A stretch of 64,000 nucleotides of DNA. Origin: Castor canadensis (lineage: Eukaryota; Chordata; Mammalia; Rodentia; Castoridae). Position 1 is the first letter of the stretch, and every line of letters starts with the position of its first letter. Under the pieces are notes generated by a model that was not told the DNA's origin, did no database searches, and was given only the letters and a program-made list of their open reading frames with translations. Positions 13,149-26,224 of this stretch are shown piece after piece. The position numbers and the translations under genes are program-made. Where the stretch lies: positions 11,867,501 through 11,931,500 of the forward strand of contig NC_133397.1 of assembly GCF_047511655.1 (NCBI RefSeq), in the 5' to 3' direction.

Positions 13149-13163
13149 AAAAAGAAATACTAG
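13149..13163 (+). repeat. Left target-site duplication of ID-like SINE
   Basis: aaaaagaaatactag, identical to 13241-13255. Confidence 0.88.
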
Positions 13164-13240
13164 CTGGCAAAGTGGCTCAAGTGGCAGAGTGCCTGCCTAG
13201 CATGCATGAGGCCCTGGGTTCATACCCTAGTACCGCCAAA
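13164..13240 (+). mobile_element. ID-like (tRNA-derived) SINE, intact
   Basis: The sequence contains a pol III A box (agtggctcaagtgg) and B box (gggttcatacc, 13217-13227) at tRNA-like spacing and an A-rich end. A 15-bp perfect duplication (aaaaagaaatactag) flanks it at 13149-13163 and 13241-13255. SINEs of this type are moved by L1 enzymes. The intact flanks suggest a fairly recent insertion. Confidence 0.93.
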
Positions 13241-13255
13241 AAAAAGAAATACTAG
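13241..13255 (+). repeat. Right target-site duplication of ID-like SINE
   Basis: Second copy of aaaaagaaatactag; merges with the SINE A tail. Confidence 0.88.
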
Positions 13256-13661
13256 CAACAACTAAAATACTCAAGAGAACAGTTAACATGAGTTCCAGGA
13301 GGCAAAGCTGTGTGACTATTTTGTTCCATCCTCTATCTCCTAAACTAGAATATCCCTGACATAGAGAAAGTCTTTAAGAAATGATGCTGAATTAACTAAT
13401 AAAGAGCTCTAGAAAATTGCATTTCAACAGAGACCCCTTCAAAAACACAGTTGTGTCTCTTTTCCTCCCCCATCTCCTAACTCATTGCCTAGGATTTGGT
13501 CATAGCTGTGAGGCAGAAACCAACTTTTCAGCTTAAACCTTTTCAAACATAAAAAACAATTTCCTGTATGGTAAAAGCTCTCCAGTCAAGGATCTTTTAT
13601 GTTTCTTTAGTCACTTAAATGGAAACTATTTTAGTCTTCTTGGGTAGAAAATGAAGTCAGT

Positions 13662-13955
13662 GCCAAGAGCAAAGGACTTAGATACTAAATATTTGGCTCA
13701 GTTCTCCAGCCTGCCATTCACCAGCTGCGTGGCCTTGAGGTTGCCTAGTTGTTGCAAAAACCAACAACTAATACATCTCAAGGGTTTCTGTGGCTATAAG
13801 AAGTCAAAGATAGATCCACAGAGAAAGGGAGCTAAAGTGATAAAGTGGTCTGTGAGTTGGCTTCCTCCATAATAAAGAAAAATAACCCCTGATTTTTTGA
13901 CACTGTAAGATTCTTGAAAAGATCAAATCAAAGCACTTGAAAATAAATGATTACT
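13662..13955 (+). repeat. MIR SINE relic
   Basis: 'ttctccagcctgccattcac' and 'cagctgcgtggccttgaggt' are the MIR core; the rest is decayed and the right end is uncertain. Confidence 0.55.
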
Positions 13956-16324
13956 ATACAGAAATAACATATGGTACCCGTAATGGTATGATAAATGCCA
14001 CTGTATTTCAGTTGTAGCTAAAACTTATTGTGAAAAAAATTATAAAACCATTTAAAAGGAAAGGACTAAAATGCCAGAATTATAGTAAAGAAGCAAACTG
14101 CAAAAATGGTTGATATTAAAAGGCAAAAAGTTTTACAATGTACTTCATTTCAGAATATTTCCTAGGAATATCATTTAAAAATTGACTTGTTACAGAAACT
14201 ACCTTTTTGTATTTGTGCCCTAAAAATAATACACAAAACATCTTTGTGCTCACTTTTAAACCTACAGTGAAGAAAAAAAATGGTGAGGAGGGAGGAAGGA
14301 GGTCAGTTTTATTTTGATTCTTTTTGTTGAGAAAAAAAAGATTATAAATATAGGCTATTCCTGCTAATCATCCAGTCTCTAGAAACAAAAATAAATGATT
14401 CATACAGCTCAAAACATCTTGCTTTATCAGGAGGAAAAACTAGCTAAAAAATATGCTGAACTCAAACAATAACATAAATACTTAGCAGATCAACAAGACT
14501 GAGCCTAACATCTCCCTCTCAACATGGAATGACCCTTGCCTTCAAGGTCTCCTGGCCCAAGCAATGCAACAAAAGTGTAGCAAAAGTTCTAGAATACTGC
14601 CATTTGCTTTTTTTCAAAAGGAGAAAATCAGAAAGTAAAACTTGAAGGTTGTGTGGTACAGGCAGTCTATATTGGAGGAAAATGTTAAAACAACAGTAAA
14701 GTCCTAGGACAACTGCAAGAGACTTGGACTGTCTATAGATACTGTCTTTAGTATTCAAGTTCTTTCCTGGGTGAGGGTTGGGGATAGTCATTTCAGTGGG
14801 AAGGGAAGGGCTAGAGTATGTAATAAAAACAGAAGGACCCAATTCTCAATAGTGATTTTTCTTTGGATTTGGCATATGTGCCTGTACACACACATACTTT
14901 TCTATATTTTCCACATGTTCAATAACAAACCAAAGTGATTATAGTAAGGAAAAAGTAAATAACAATGATGTAGCTCAAAAATTTGTCCCAAAATATTGAT
15001 GAGACTTTAATATACAGTGCTTTATTTTTCAACTTAAGAAACTTTGCTCCTGCTTAGACAGTACATTAATCTATTAGAGCCCCACCTCCTACTATTAATC
15101 CCCAAAGAATTGATTAGAATGCCTGGCTTTTCTTCCCATGGATTATTTAAAACTTATTTTAAATGGGGAGGTAAGATTTTGCTGACATCTGCTTCTAAAT
15201 GAAGATAATAATGATGAAGATACCAACATTGGGTATTAATGCTCCATAAAAGTCTATATGTGTTTGGAAAGCTGTGGATAATAATTTAGGTCACAGCTTT
15301 GTGGGAATGAGGAAAGTGTTTTAACATCATATTTACACTTCTCATTGCCAGGGTTTCTAGTTTTTTCCTAGATGTCTTGTAGGTTTGGAGATGTCAAGAA
15401 TTCTCTCCCCCACCCCAGTGAGTTTAACTCTTGAAAGTAATTTCACACTACGGATATTCAATGGGAATCAATATAATAGCTTTATTAATCTTAGAAATTA
15501 GACAAGAACCACCAATATGGGGTTTATAGATAAAACTGATATGGAGAAAACTACTTAGGCCTGAGAACCAATGGAGCCCTCCACCCCTTATGGTAATAAG
15601 ACCTGCATGTAGGCTGTGTCAGATTTCCCCACCCTGTCACAAGCTGAATGCTGCATTTGGACAGGAGGTAAGTGGAGTTTTACCACATTGAGATTGGAGA
15701 CAGAAAGGCATTCACTTCCCTCTTTCTGACTCATGAACCAAGCAGAGTGAGAGAAGTATGACTGTCAGCAGCCATATTAGTAGGGACCCAAAAATACTGC
15801 TAGAAAAAAAATTTTTAATTTCTCACTGCAATATTCTCCATTCATGAGGAAGAGAACAAAGTTTCTGGCATGGGAAGAAAAGGCCATGTTTGTATCTCCA
15901 TTCCATTTTCATTCTCTGTTAACCCACTGGGTCAAAGACCAGGACTTTGGTGAGCAGAAGTATTGGTTTACGCAGGTCAGAAGACCATTGGTCTCACTTC
16001 TACCCCTTCCTATGACATGAGTAGTTCAGCTTTTGTTCCAGAAATCCTTGAAATGAGTCAGGATAGAATATTAGTTTAATTAGCATCACAGGTATGCTTC
16101 ATTCTCAGCTAAAAGTTCAGTACCTATTCTATTTCTCATTTAAAATTATACCCAGCCACAATATCCAAATACTGTTTAACATGATGTACACTGAACAGTA
16201 ACGGAAAATGCTCCCAATTTTACTGTGAATCTCCCCATTAATATATTCTAAAAGAGGAAATAAAAAAATTCCTCTTACCTTGTAGACAAAAGTTTAGAGA
16301 ACCAAAGTCAAAGTTCCTCATTTC

Positions 16325-16790
16325 CTGTGTTAGGAAGAATCATATCCCACCCTCAACGTCCATGTTCCATGTCCTAATCTGTGGATCCTGAGAAAATGCT
16401 ACTCTACCTGAGAAAGGTGAACCAACATTGCAGGTAGAATTAAAGTTGCCTGTTGGTTAGCGTTATAATAGGGAGATTAACTAGGTAGACTCAATATAAT
16501 AAGGGCCCATAAAAGGGGAGGAGGAACCCAGAAGCAGAGAAATGACAGCCTGGGAAGGACTCAGCCTGATGTTACTACTTTGAAGATGGAGGAAGGTAAC
16601 AAGAGCCAAGGAATGTAGATAGCCTCTAGAAGCTGCAGAAGACATTCTCCACTGAAGCTGCCAGAAGGCAACAGCAAATGTGCCAAACCATAATTTCAGC
16701 CCAGTGAGACCCATCTTGGATTGCTGTATTGTTTTAAGCCATGAAGTTTGTAGTAATTTCTTACAGCTACCTAGAAACTAGTATGTTTCC
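16325..16790 (+). mobile_element. MLT1-type LTR (ERVL-MaLR), diverged
   Basis: Ends with the family-typical 'cagcccagtgagacccatc', 'gttttaagccatgaagtttg' and 'ttacagctacctagaaacta'. The opening 'catgttccatgtcctaatct' also fits. The middle is decayed. Confidence 0.85.
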
Positions 16791-19317
16791 TATTTTCTCA
16801 TTCTCCTCTTCCTCAGCCAAAGGCATGTCACTAGGAGGGAGCTCACCTTCTACTGAATGGTACAGTTTTTAGCATATCCATAATGGAAGTAGTGCAACTC
16901 CTAGTTTCTCATGAGCCCCATTTTTCCATAGAGTTGGTCAGAAGGAATCAGCACCAACTCATACCAAAAGTCCATAAATGACACAAATAGTTCTCCTGTT
17001 CTATGGCAGCTCCTACATGCATGGTTGTTTCCAGATCCTCATACATGGTTCACTGAGTTACCTACTCACTGTGATATCTACAGTCACTAACCACAAGAAG
17101 CTCAGTTTGGTCAAGCTACAGTTCTGTCTGTCCCAGAGATACCATCTACTCTCTTGGCATCTGTCCCTCTGAGATTCCAACTCCATTTTGAACTGGATGT
17201 TCCAGAATTCCAAACTGAACTGTGTAGACTGTGTCAAGTGACACAGTCTCTTGTGAGGGAGTGTTATAACTCTTAGCACAGGCAGCTCTACAAACCAATG
17301 TCATTGCTTGCTTTCTTACATACCCTCCCTGCATAGCTTCCTATCCCTCAACATTTGAATTTTCTGCCTCTTGAGTAATGTGTTCTCTTCTAGAAACAAA
17401 ATTTATTTCTTTTATAATGTTTCTATCACAAAGGGATAGAATGCTCTGCTTCTTGTTAGAAGATGGAGTGAAGTTGAAACTTTAAGCTTCTTTCTAAGTT
17501 GCTTCTCTCTCTTCTTAATTTATGTGAGCTAACTCTGTGTGCTGGGTCACTCTGTTTTCCTTTCTTTTTCTCTGTGCTTTTGGTACAAGCACATGCACCT
17601 TCATGTTCTATCTCCCAGTGCTCCCAGCAGGAGAGATATAGGTTCCATCAGTTCCAGATATGCCAACTATAAATGTAGCCCACTAACCCAAAGGTGTCTC
17701 TTTGCAGCAGTTTACAGCACATCTAGGCCTCCTTTCAATCTTAGTGACCTTTCAGGATAACATTCAGCCTATCTTCCTTGAGCTACTTCATACATTTCCT
17801 AGTCATGTTCCTTCATAACATATTCCATACCTGTTTTCCCACAAGTAGATATGCTGTCTTGAGAACTCAGTAGACTATGCAATGGTAGCATTCTCCTTAA
17901 CAATCTGACCCAACCTCAGTTAACCTCTAGGGCATCTGTCCCAGGTGTTAGACTGGGTCCCCATTTGCTTTTGTGACAGACCCCTCCATGCTACGAGGTA
18001 TCAATGGCACCCAGAGTTTCAGCTTCTCTCTCTGAGAATCTAGTGTTTAACCTGATGAACATTTTGAGTAGAAATCCAGTCTCCAGATCTTGTTTTAGTT
18101 TTAAGTTCCTCTTTCAAAGCAGTTAAATGTGAATACACAACCTTTTCCTATCTTATCTCAGCTCTATAAAAAAATTCTTGTCTTGCTCCATTTCAGTGTG
18201 TGTGTGTATATATATATATGTGTGTGTGCATGTGTGTGTATGTATTCCTCTCTTTTTTCTTCTACATTTCTACTCCTCCTCTCTTGCTTTTTTAAAAACT
18301 AATTCCACTCTAACATAACCAACATAACCTGATTCATGAATGGTTTGTTCCAGACATAAGATACTTTAATGCTGTTTTTCCATTTTATAGACTTTCTATC
18401 AAAATCCTCTAAGATGACATATTTTCCATAGGACAAAATACTATTCTTTTTTGCCTGTTCAATAATTAAAATACAACATTTCTCCGCAATTTATCTAAAT
18501 GTTGGTCTCTGAAATCTATACCCATGTTCAGGACTTATGAAGGAAACAAACTGAAAGCAACTTGGGGCCAAAAAATAACAGTGGTTCACAGAACCCAGAA
18601 GCTTTATAAATCCAAGTCACCAGATTCCCCCTTTTCTCTGGATGAAGGTTAAAACAAAAAACAGACAAGATTTAGGGAGCATTGACATAGTACTCTTCTT
18701 TTGTCCAGTATTAATAATCTACCGGCTGAAACATCACTCATGATTGTTCTCTATATGTAATTTAGCTGCTTCTTTTGTAATTTAAAGTCACAGTAATATA
18801 ACTTCAGTCTGTTCCTGGCATCCACACACAATTTGCTAAACAGACTTCTAAGCCATAGGGGTGCCAATGCTTGGCATATCAGCTTCTATAAACAAATATT
18901 CATATTTCCCATAAGAATAATTTCCTTCCTAATGAACACAAAGACAATGAAGACGCTTGATATACAAATTCTACTACTTGCCCTTTTGCCTGTCTTCCAA
19001 AGTCTACAAATCTGGTAAACACAAATATCAAAGGATAAATATGGACTTGAGATTGCTACTTGGCCTGCACTCTAACAGAGAGCATCCTAATCCATCACTC
19101 AAGTGAAGCAGCTGGACCCACAGGCAGACCCACCTTAACATAAACACGTGGTATCAGACTGAAAAGCTCTAACAGTATGTCTCCCCATATATGGTCAGCT
19201 AAGATGAATTTAATTCACTGAAAAAGAAAGCAAGGAATAACCTACTGTCCTTCTTCAAGTACACCTACTGTCTTCAAGAGGCCACCAGGGAATGAGAATT
19301 TTGGCCTAAAACAATGA
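16791..19317. other. Intergenic DNA
   Basis: Contains the TG/TA microsatellite and weak L2-like phrases near 17.75 kb. Short open frames only. Confidence 0.5.
18196..18246 (+). repeat. (TG)n/(TA)n microsatellite
   Basis: Alternating purine-pyrimidine run of GT, TA and GT blocks; such runs can adopt Z-DNA. Confidence 0.92.
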
Positions 19318-19478
19318 TTGTCAGCATGTGGTTCCTCAAGCAGCATTGGCACCAACTAGCATTTTGTTAGAAATACAGATTTATTAGACTTCAACCCAGA
19401 TCCACTAAGTCAAAACCTCTAGGGGTGGATCCTAGAAGTCTTTTTTAACCAGCCCTCTAGGCAATTCATTCCACTGAC
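19318..19478 (+). mobile_element. MER5-type (hAT-Charlie) relic
   Basis: 'cagcatgtggttcctcaagc', 'ttgttagaaatacagattta', 'ccactaagtcaaaacctcta' and 'accagccctctaggcaattc' match the MER5 pattern in order. Confidence 0.8.
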
Positions 19479-19489
19479 CATGATGATCT

Positions 19490-19645
19490 TTAGTGCCGCC
19501 CATATCCTCCATAACGACATAATTTCATTCTTAATGGCTGAATAAAATCCCATTACATATATAGAGACATTTCCTTTATCCATTCATACATTGATGGACA
19601 CCCTAGGCTAATTCCACAATCTTGCTATTGCTAATAGTGCCACAA
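19490..19645 (-). mobile_element. Old L1 3'-end fragment
   Basis: Read on the minus strand it gives the familiar ORF2 C-terminal stretch: here visible as tttatccattcatacattga and atcccattacatatatagag, the complement of the segment around 'gaatggataaagaaa'. Diverged; no target-site duplication seen. Confidence 0.7.
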
Positions 19646-20774
19646 AACTCAAAGTAGCCCACCTTTTATTCAAAAATTGTGGTTAGCAACTTATTTCCTA
19701 TGGGCTAAAGTCTAAACTATCTGGAATGGAAAACAAGGTCAGTAACAAACTTTCCTCAAAACATCTTCCCTACCTAATTTAAGCTCATGTTAAATTCTAT
19801 ACCTCAAATGGAATAAGCAGTTTTGAATAAAGAAGCAAAAGAATCTCCACCCTCTATGGTGGTTTCTTATATCAAAAGCCCCAGGAAGCAGGTCAGCCAT
19901 TTAAATGCTCAGGTACATGCCTAGTTTCCAGTAGAGCAGTCCTGGAATGGTCCTATGCATCTGCATTTGGTCAAAAGCCTCAGGGAGTCAGCTGTAGGTA
20001 TCTGTAGGTCACATACTGAGAACTCTTGCCCTCCATCTTTAATAATGTGATACCCAACATAAACCGGACAGTAAGCAAGGGCCTGAGAGCCCTGCCAATC
20101 TGATAGTTTCCACTGCTGGGTATTTCCATTTCATAAAATTCTCTAACCTAACACATCAAAACATTCCAATGTCTTTACAACATCCTCGTATTTCTTTCAT
20201 GTCTAAAATACATTGAAGACCGATCAATAGATTCCACATCTATTTTTTACTAAAGTTTCTAGCATATAATTCCCTTCAAATATAAAATGTAGGGAATCTA
20301 GTGATAGGACAGAATTGTACATGAAGAAACAAGATGCGTAGGATTCTAGACTCATGGATAGATCTGTTATCCACATTCTCCATTTGAGCTCCTTTCTGAT
20401 AGAGGGTTTCCATGTCTTTCTTTAGACAGCTGCTTAGGGCTACTCTGTCAAAGCCCAGCCACGCTCACACATTCTCTTAATTTTGCAATTAACGTTTTCC
20501 CTGTGCAATGTCTCAAAACAAACAGATCTGTTTGCATGAATTATGTACCATGTTTCCAGGTATAACAGAGAAGAGCAAGTCTGCACAACAGCAAAAGGAA
20601 ACTTCATCAAGATCCATTTCTAATGTTATTCTGCATCCAAGAGCTTAAAACCCATTTGGGGAAACGCTTTTTTATTATTGTGATTAATCTTTTGAAGTTA
20701 TTTCCCTTCCACACTCAGCATTTTAACTAGTTCCACTTCATCAAACCAAAACACAGACATTTTGCTAAGACTGG

Positions 20775-20890
20775 AAGTTAGAAGCCTGGATTCCACTTTG
20801 TGATTTGCTACTAAGTTACTACATGGCTTCAGTTAAAATATTTAACCCCTTTGAGACTCAGTTTTCTTATTGCCAAAATGGGCCAAATAA
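20775..20890 (+). repeat. MIR SINE relic
   Basis: 'tagaagcctggattccactt', 'aaatatttaacccctttgag' and 'gttttcttattgccaaaatg' follow MIR. Confidence 0.65.
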
Positions 20891-21167
20891 GGAGAAAAGT
20901 GTGGTCTCCAAAATCCTTTTGCACAAAATAGTTAAGGGAGATATGAAATGCTACATTCAAATCCAGAACATGGGAACCAATCTAACTCTTCGGTTTTTTC
21001 GTTACTCTGACAATAATTTCAAGCTAAGATATTTACACATACAGAATTTTAACAGTCAAAGAGGAGGAATTTTAATGGAATCAGAACAATTTAAATGACC
21101 TGAGTAAAGTTTTTAAAACTTGCCATTTTCTCATGTTTCATGGAAACAGGTCATTGTAGACCTTATT

Positions 21168-21515
21168 AACTTTTGCTGTGATCTGGATGTCTATTCCCCT
21201 CCCCCTAAATTCAGGTATTGAAAACTAATCACTAATGTGATTAGGCAGGAGGTGGAGCCTTTATGAAGGTGATTAGGTTATGAGAGCACAGTCCTCAAGA
21301 ATAGAATTAGTGCATAATAGAAGAAATGCCAGAAAGCCACCACCCCTTCCACACAGTAAGGTGCCATCTGTGAACCAAAAATGTGGACCTTGCTAGACAT
21401 TGAATCTGCTGGTGTCTTGATCTTGGAGTTCCCAGTCACCAAAATATAAGAAATAAATTTCTGTTGGCTATAATTAACCTTATTTAGGTGTATTGTTATA
21501 GCAGTCTGAATAGAT
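21168..21515 (+). mobile_element. MLT1-type solo LTR (ERVL-MaLR)
   Basis: Recognisable along its whole length: opening 'gctgtgatctggatgtc', then 'aggaggtggagcctttatga', 'ggtgccatctgtgaacc', 'gaatctgctggtgtcttgat', a polyadenylation region 'agaaataaatttctgttg' and the closing 'tgttatagcagtctgaa'. Only the LTR is present; no internal retroviral coding sequence is adjacent. It is an ancient endogenous retrovirus-related relic with no coding capacity. Confidence 0.9.
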
Positions 21516-21944
21516 TAAGTCCTCATGCTTCTCTCATTCTCATTTCAACAAAAAATGTCGAGGCTTATCTTAAATCTGGAATTGTGTTAGCCTGGCATGA
21601 AAATGTGACCATCGGTTAAGACACACTGGAGTCAATGATTGTTGACCAAGAGTATGAATGTTTGACTCTCTGTTTATGCTGTTAATGGCAGATTGAAAGA
21701 CAGTGTGCAGAAACTGTTTCATTTTACTTTTCCAGGCTTAACTAATGTAGGTAATTAAGATTCACTGCCTAATTAACTTCAAATGGCTATCCAGAGAGCA
21801 ATGTAATTCTATTATTTTTCTAAATATCAAGGTTTATCCATACAGTAAAAACAAAATTATGTGTAATTGAAGGTCTCAATATTTGTCCATGTCACATTGT
21901 TCATGATGTGCCAACCTCTCAGGATTGTAGAATATTCATGCTGT

Positions 21945-22045
21945 GCCCTCCATTTACAAAAAGGAACTAAGAGGGACCCAGAGGTTAATGACTACAACAG
22001 GTCTCACAGCTAGTTGGTGATGAAGACAGGTCTTGAAGAAGTTCT
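21945..22045 (-). repeat. MIR SINE relic, minus strand
   Basis: 'aggtctcacagctagttggt' is the complement-side MIR landmark (tcacacagctagtaag type). Confidence 0.6.
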
Positions 22046-23003
22046 CATGGCAAATTAGTGCTCTTCTCTTTCAAATTAGTCATTGAAAAGATGTCTAATT
22101 CATCCTATATTCATTTTTATGGAGAGAAATTATTTCTGTTTCATTGTTCATGGATTATTGATTTGGAGTCAAGGACATTTTTTGACATTGAGCAGCAGTG
22201 GAGTAAGTTTAGTAAGAAATAAGAGTTGGTTAAAAAGGAGATTCTTTTAACTTTTGAATGTACTCAAAAACTATTTGCTGATTTTTCATAATCTACTAAC
22301 AAGGCAAGCTAAGCACCAGTCCTGATACTCACAAAAGGTGACTTGCAATGTCACATTGCCAGCATAAGTTAAATCAGAAAATGTATTGCCCAGGGTTTAT
22401 TGGACTCAGAACAATGTGTAACACAACAAGGCACCATAAGTTGTGCCCTCTGTAGTATTGAAAGGGATTGGTCAGCCCTGAGTGAAGTTCTAGGGCCGAG
22501 GCTACATGGGCCGGGGTGGGGTAGGGCACTCAAGAGGCCAAAAGTGAAAAGGACCAAGGAACTGTGTCCCAGGATACCAACATCAATCTGGAGAAATCGA
22601 GTTTGCTGTGAACTCTGAGGGATATCCTCTAGCCACTAACAGGAAACAAAGTCTAAATGTCACAAACTGGGCAGGTCCTTGGGAATGAAAGATATGTGTA
22701 AAAAAATTCAAGTTCATTACTCTCCCACATTTAAAATACCCATGGCTTATTTACAACTTTCTGACCTCTTGAGTTAATCACATGAATAAATGATAGATGG
22801 ATCAAGTATATTACCTATCTAAATATTTATTATTTTTCTTCTCCTTTTTTAAGAAAGTAATTATAAATGATGTCATAACACTGGCAGGAATGAGAGTTAC
22901 TTTAGAATCTCAAGCATGGTTTACTCAAAAGATGGTCATTAGATTCACCCTTATAAGAAAAATAAAACATTTGATTGGGCCCTTTGTGTCTTAAAGTTTT
23001 CAC

Positions 23004-23021
23004 AAAAAAAAAAAAAAAAAA
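23004..23021 (+). repeat. A homopolymer
   Basis: Run of about 18 A followed by a purine-rich stretch; may be the tail of a decayed retroposon, but no body is recognised. Confidence 0.85.
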
Positions 23022-24814
23022 GGGAGAGGGTAGAAAATCTGGTTTCTTGATGTAGCAGTTTCCTGAACATGGCTCAGCCACTGGTATGGGTAGCTTAACT
23101 AGAAAGCCTGAAAGGTTCTTTGGTAGAGCTCAAAGTGCTTTCTGATCTGGTAGCATGAGAGATAAACATTTTATAATACCAGTAGTGGACACAGGCTTGA
23201 ATCAGCCTTCAGGGCCCCTGCTTCTAATAGCTCCAGACTTCTGCTGGACAGATATGCCCACCAGCTCCTACATACTGACCAGCATTTCTAGCAGCCTGTA
23301 CCTTAGAAGTGTCAGCATTGTCCCTAGCCACCCTTAGCCTACATCTTTGCTGAGTAACCTTAAGTCAAAGTGTCTTTTCCAAATTGACTGTCACCTTATT
23401 CCTAAATTCAGTACTGGAAGTGGGCAACCCCAAACTAGACTCATTACTACAAAAATTGTTGATGCCCTGGGTCTGTTTCCACTGAAGGATCCACTGAAGG
23501 ATGACTTAGACCAGTTACTATACTTGGATACAATTCACCAAGATCTTCTCAGCCACCACTTTTCCAAGTAGAAATAAATTATCCTTTCCCCCACACCCTT
23601 GCCTCCAAAACACAGTGCAGAGAAGGGAAACACTATATGAAGAGGCTGAAAAATCACCAGAATTGTCACTCATTATTGGAGGGAGAGTATAGCTGTCAGG
23701 TAGGGAGCATTTGTATTCTAAAGAAAGAATGTGCATGATAAGTGCATTTATTGACTACATCAGGGAGCCCCTCCGCTCCATAATGAATAAACTGCAAATT
23801 AATTAATTAATGGATAAATGAAGAGTGCTTATAGATGTTTTATCCTGCTTTAAAAGCACTATTAGGGTACATTGGTCCTTGACTTTAACCATTCCTGTTC
23901 CTGAAGAAGTAACATTGGTACCACTCACTGCTGTTAGTATTAGCTACAAGCTCAGAAAATTTTATCAAATTTGAATTGATTTGATGTCAGCTGTTCCCTA
24001 GAGGTACAGAAGGTCAGGCCTGCAGTCTGCAGTCCCCATCCATAATAGGCTCACCCTATCTTATCAATGCTGGACCCAATGCTTAATGTCATGCTTGGTG
24101 GTCATTTAGAAAAGGCAATTTTGAATAAAGGGTAAGTCCTGGATTGGTCATAAAGAGACCCAGGTTCTAAAAGGCACCCCCAATTCCTACCTGTGAAAAC
24201 TCAACAGGAAAATGGAGGAGAGTCTTGCCTTTTGTTGTTTAATTTCTCAAAGCTAGCCAACAGTATGAACTCGATAAAAAAGAGAATGGCACATAGAGTC
24301 AGGGACACAGAAAAAAACTGATTATGGTCTCCCTTTAAACTATCTATGATGACTTTGCAAGCTGAAACAGTGAAAATGCATTGAAATATACACACTGCTA
24401 TGTTAATTTAAGGGTTTTGTTAGATAAGATGAAATGCCACAATTTGACTCTTTAAGAAACTGACAGTTTCTTCTGGAAGGATCTGTATACAATTTTCATG
24501 TATAGAATAAGATACAATTTATACAGCCCATGATCTGAGTCAAAGCCCCTTCTCTTTGGCATTCGTATATGAGGTGTTTTTCTTGAGTCTGTTGGGACCA
24601 CGTTCAACTGAGAAATAAACTTCTTGGTGGCACAACAGGTTTACAAGTCACCTGTTTACACTCTGTCAGTAATAAACAGTGCTGGAGTCAGAGGAATGAG
24701 ACTCAGGTTGGGAGCATCGCTGAGAGGGAAAAGGAGGAATTTATTACCAATGAGAAGCAAAAGCAGTCCAGGATCCCCAATACCTAACTAAAATTGCAGC
24801 TACAATTGACCTTT

Positions 24815-24896
24815 ATTTTGAGCAGTACGGGGGTTTGAACAGAGGGCCTCACACTTGCTAGGCAGGTACTCTACCATTTGAGCCATGCCCCCAGCT
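24815..24896 (-). mobile_element. ID-like SINE
   Basis: Minus-strand copy. B box complement gggtttgaac at about 24829 and A box complement accatttgagccat near 24875; 'cctagcaagtgtgag' is visible on the minus strand. No clear target-site duplication. Confidence 0.88.
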
Positions 24897-24999
24897 CCCT
24901 TCAATTAATTTTTAAAGAGAAATATGTTCTTAATCTTAATTTTTAGGCTTAGACCCTATACTTGAGTAGGCCCCCCTCCAAAAAATAAAACAGATCCTA

Positions 25000-25125
25000 C
25001 AACTAGACTGCTTGAGTTCAAGCCATGATTTTGGTTTTGTATCAATAAGCCACTTAACTTCTCTATGGAGCTGGAGGTGACAACAGTACCTACCTCGTCA
25101 GCATGTTGATAAAGCAGTCAGGATG
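25000..25125 (+). repeat. MIR SINE relic
   Basis: 'gactgcttgagttcaagcca', 'aagccacttaacttctctat' and 'cagtacctacctcgtcagca' fit MIR in order. Confidence 0.7.
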
Positions 25126-25234
25126 GTAACAAGAATATACCAGGAACTTGGTGATAGTTTGTTCTGATCACTTCCTCCAGCTATGCCCAGGTCAAACTCT
25201 CAAATCCAAATGAAATACTAAACCTTCTAATCTC

Positions 25235-25350
25235 TTATGGTTCAGTTACACAATGACTCCATGAAGAAAGACTTATCCTGTTGCAGATATGAGAACTGAA
25301 GTTTAATTGGTGTTCAAGGTCACAGATGCTGGGATCTAAAGCCAACACAG
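25235..25350 (-). repeat. MIR SINE relic, minus strand
   Basis: 'gatatgagaactgaagttta' and 'tcaaggtcacagatgctggg' fit the MIR complement. Confidence 0.55.
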
Positions 25351-26224
25351 ACTACTTCTTAGAAAACAGCGCAAGTAAGAGCCATGTTTGCTAACACAGA
25401 TATTCAAAAATCAGAAGATCTATGCAGACAACACAGTAGCTTTTAAAGGAAGTATGAGTCTGACAGCAACAGCAGTCTAGGAATACCACAGTCCATAGAC
25501 TGAGACAAAACATTCTGGCACGAACACAGAGGCATGTGAAAAGGCTTCAAGTCCCAGTCACAAGACAGGGAAGCTAGAGGCAGGGAATTCTTAGGCAGAG
25601 GAATTTAAAATGCTGCTCTAAAAGGTAAAAGCTCAAGCATTTTCTATTTTAAAATGCCCCTCAGACTGCTAACTCAAAATTCTCAAATACCTTGGATGTC
25701 AGGTTCTTATATTTTTGCTGAAAACTAAATGATGAAGGATCCAGTGTCGGAGGAAGGCTTGATGATATCTGTGAACTTGGGAGCCCCAAGAGCAATGGGA
25801 GCCTCACTAGGGCCTCAGAATAGCTCCCCCTCCTCCAGTAGTGGATTAGATGATCAAAGAGTCCCTGTGGGAGTTGAAGAAAGAAGCAGTGAGATATAGG
25901 AGAAATTAATCTCTAAGCCTTATCTACTTCTCACTGACATACCTAGTGAAGTCCTCCATGCCAAAGAGAGAAGACATTTTCATTCCATGTTTCATAGACT
26001 TGCTTGACTCACAGAAGACTGGTTCACTGAATGCCATTCTCCTGACCCTACTAAAACAAACTCAAATTATTATAGGCTTTAATTTCATCTTTAATAGGAA
26101 GACCACTGCCAATAATGCAAGTATTTTGTTAAAAAGGTAAAGCACTATGCAACTGCATAAGAAATAATAGTGACAATGGTTATAAAAAGTCAGGAAAATA
26201 AAGTAAAATTTAATGATAAAGGAA

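Larger units (their letters stand above)
12361..16324. other. Intergenic DNA
   Basis: Apart from the SINE and MIR listed, no gene-like signal. The minus-strand frame of 107 codons at 14519-14842 has no recognisable protein and low-complexity surroundings. 15.4-15.8 kb has repeat-like character that I cannot assign. Confidence 0.5.
19646..24814. other. Intergenic DNA
   Basis: Holds the listed MLT1 and MIR relics. A more GC-rich patch at about 22.43-22.56 kb has no recognisable content. The remainder is AT-rich with no gene. Confidence 0.5.

Noticed and set aside
13164..13240. Possible tRNA gene (A and B boxes)
   Set aside because: The A-rich tail, flanking target-site duplication and lack of a tRNA cloverleaf show that it is an ID-like SINE.
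14519..14842. 107-codon minus-strand frame
   Set aside because: No recognised domain, no promoter, CpG or splice context; length is within chance expectation for 64 kb.
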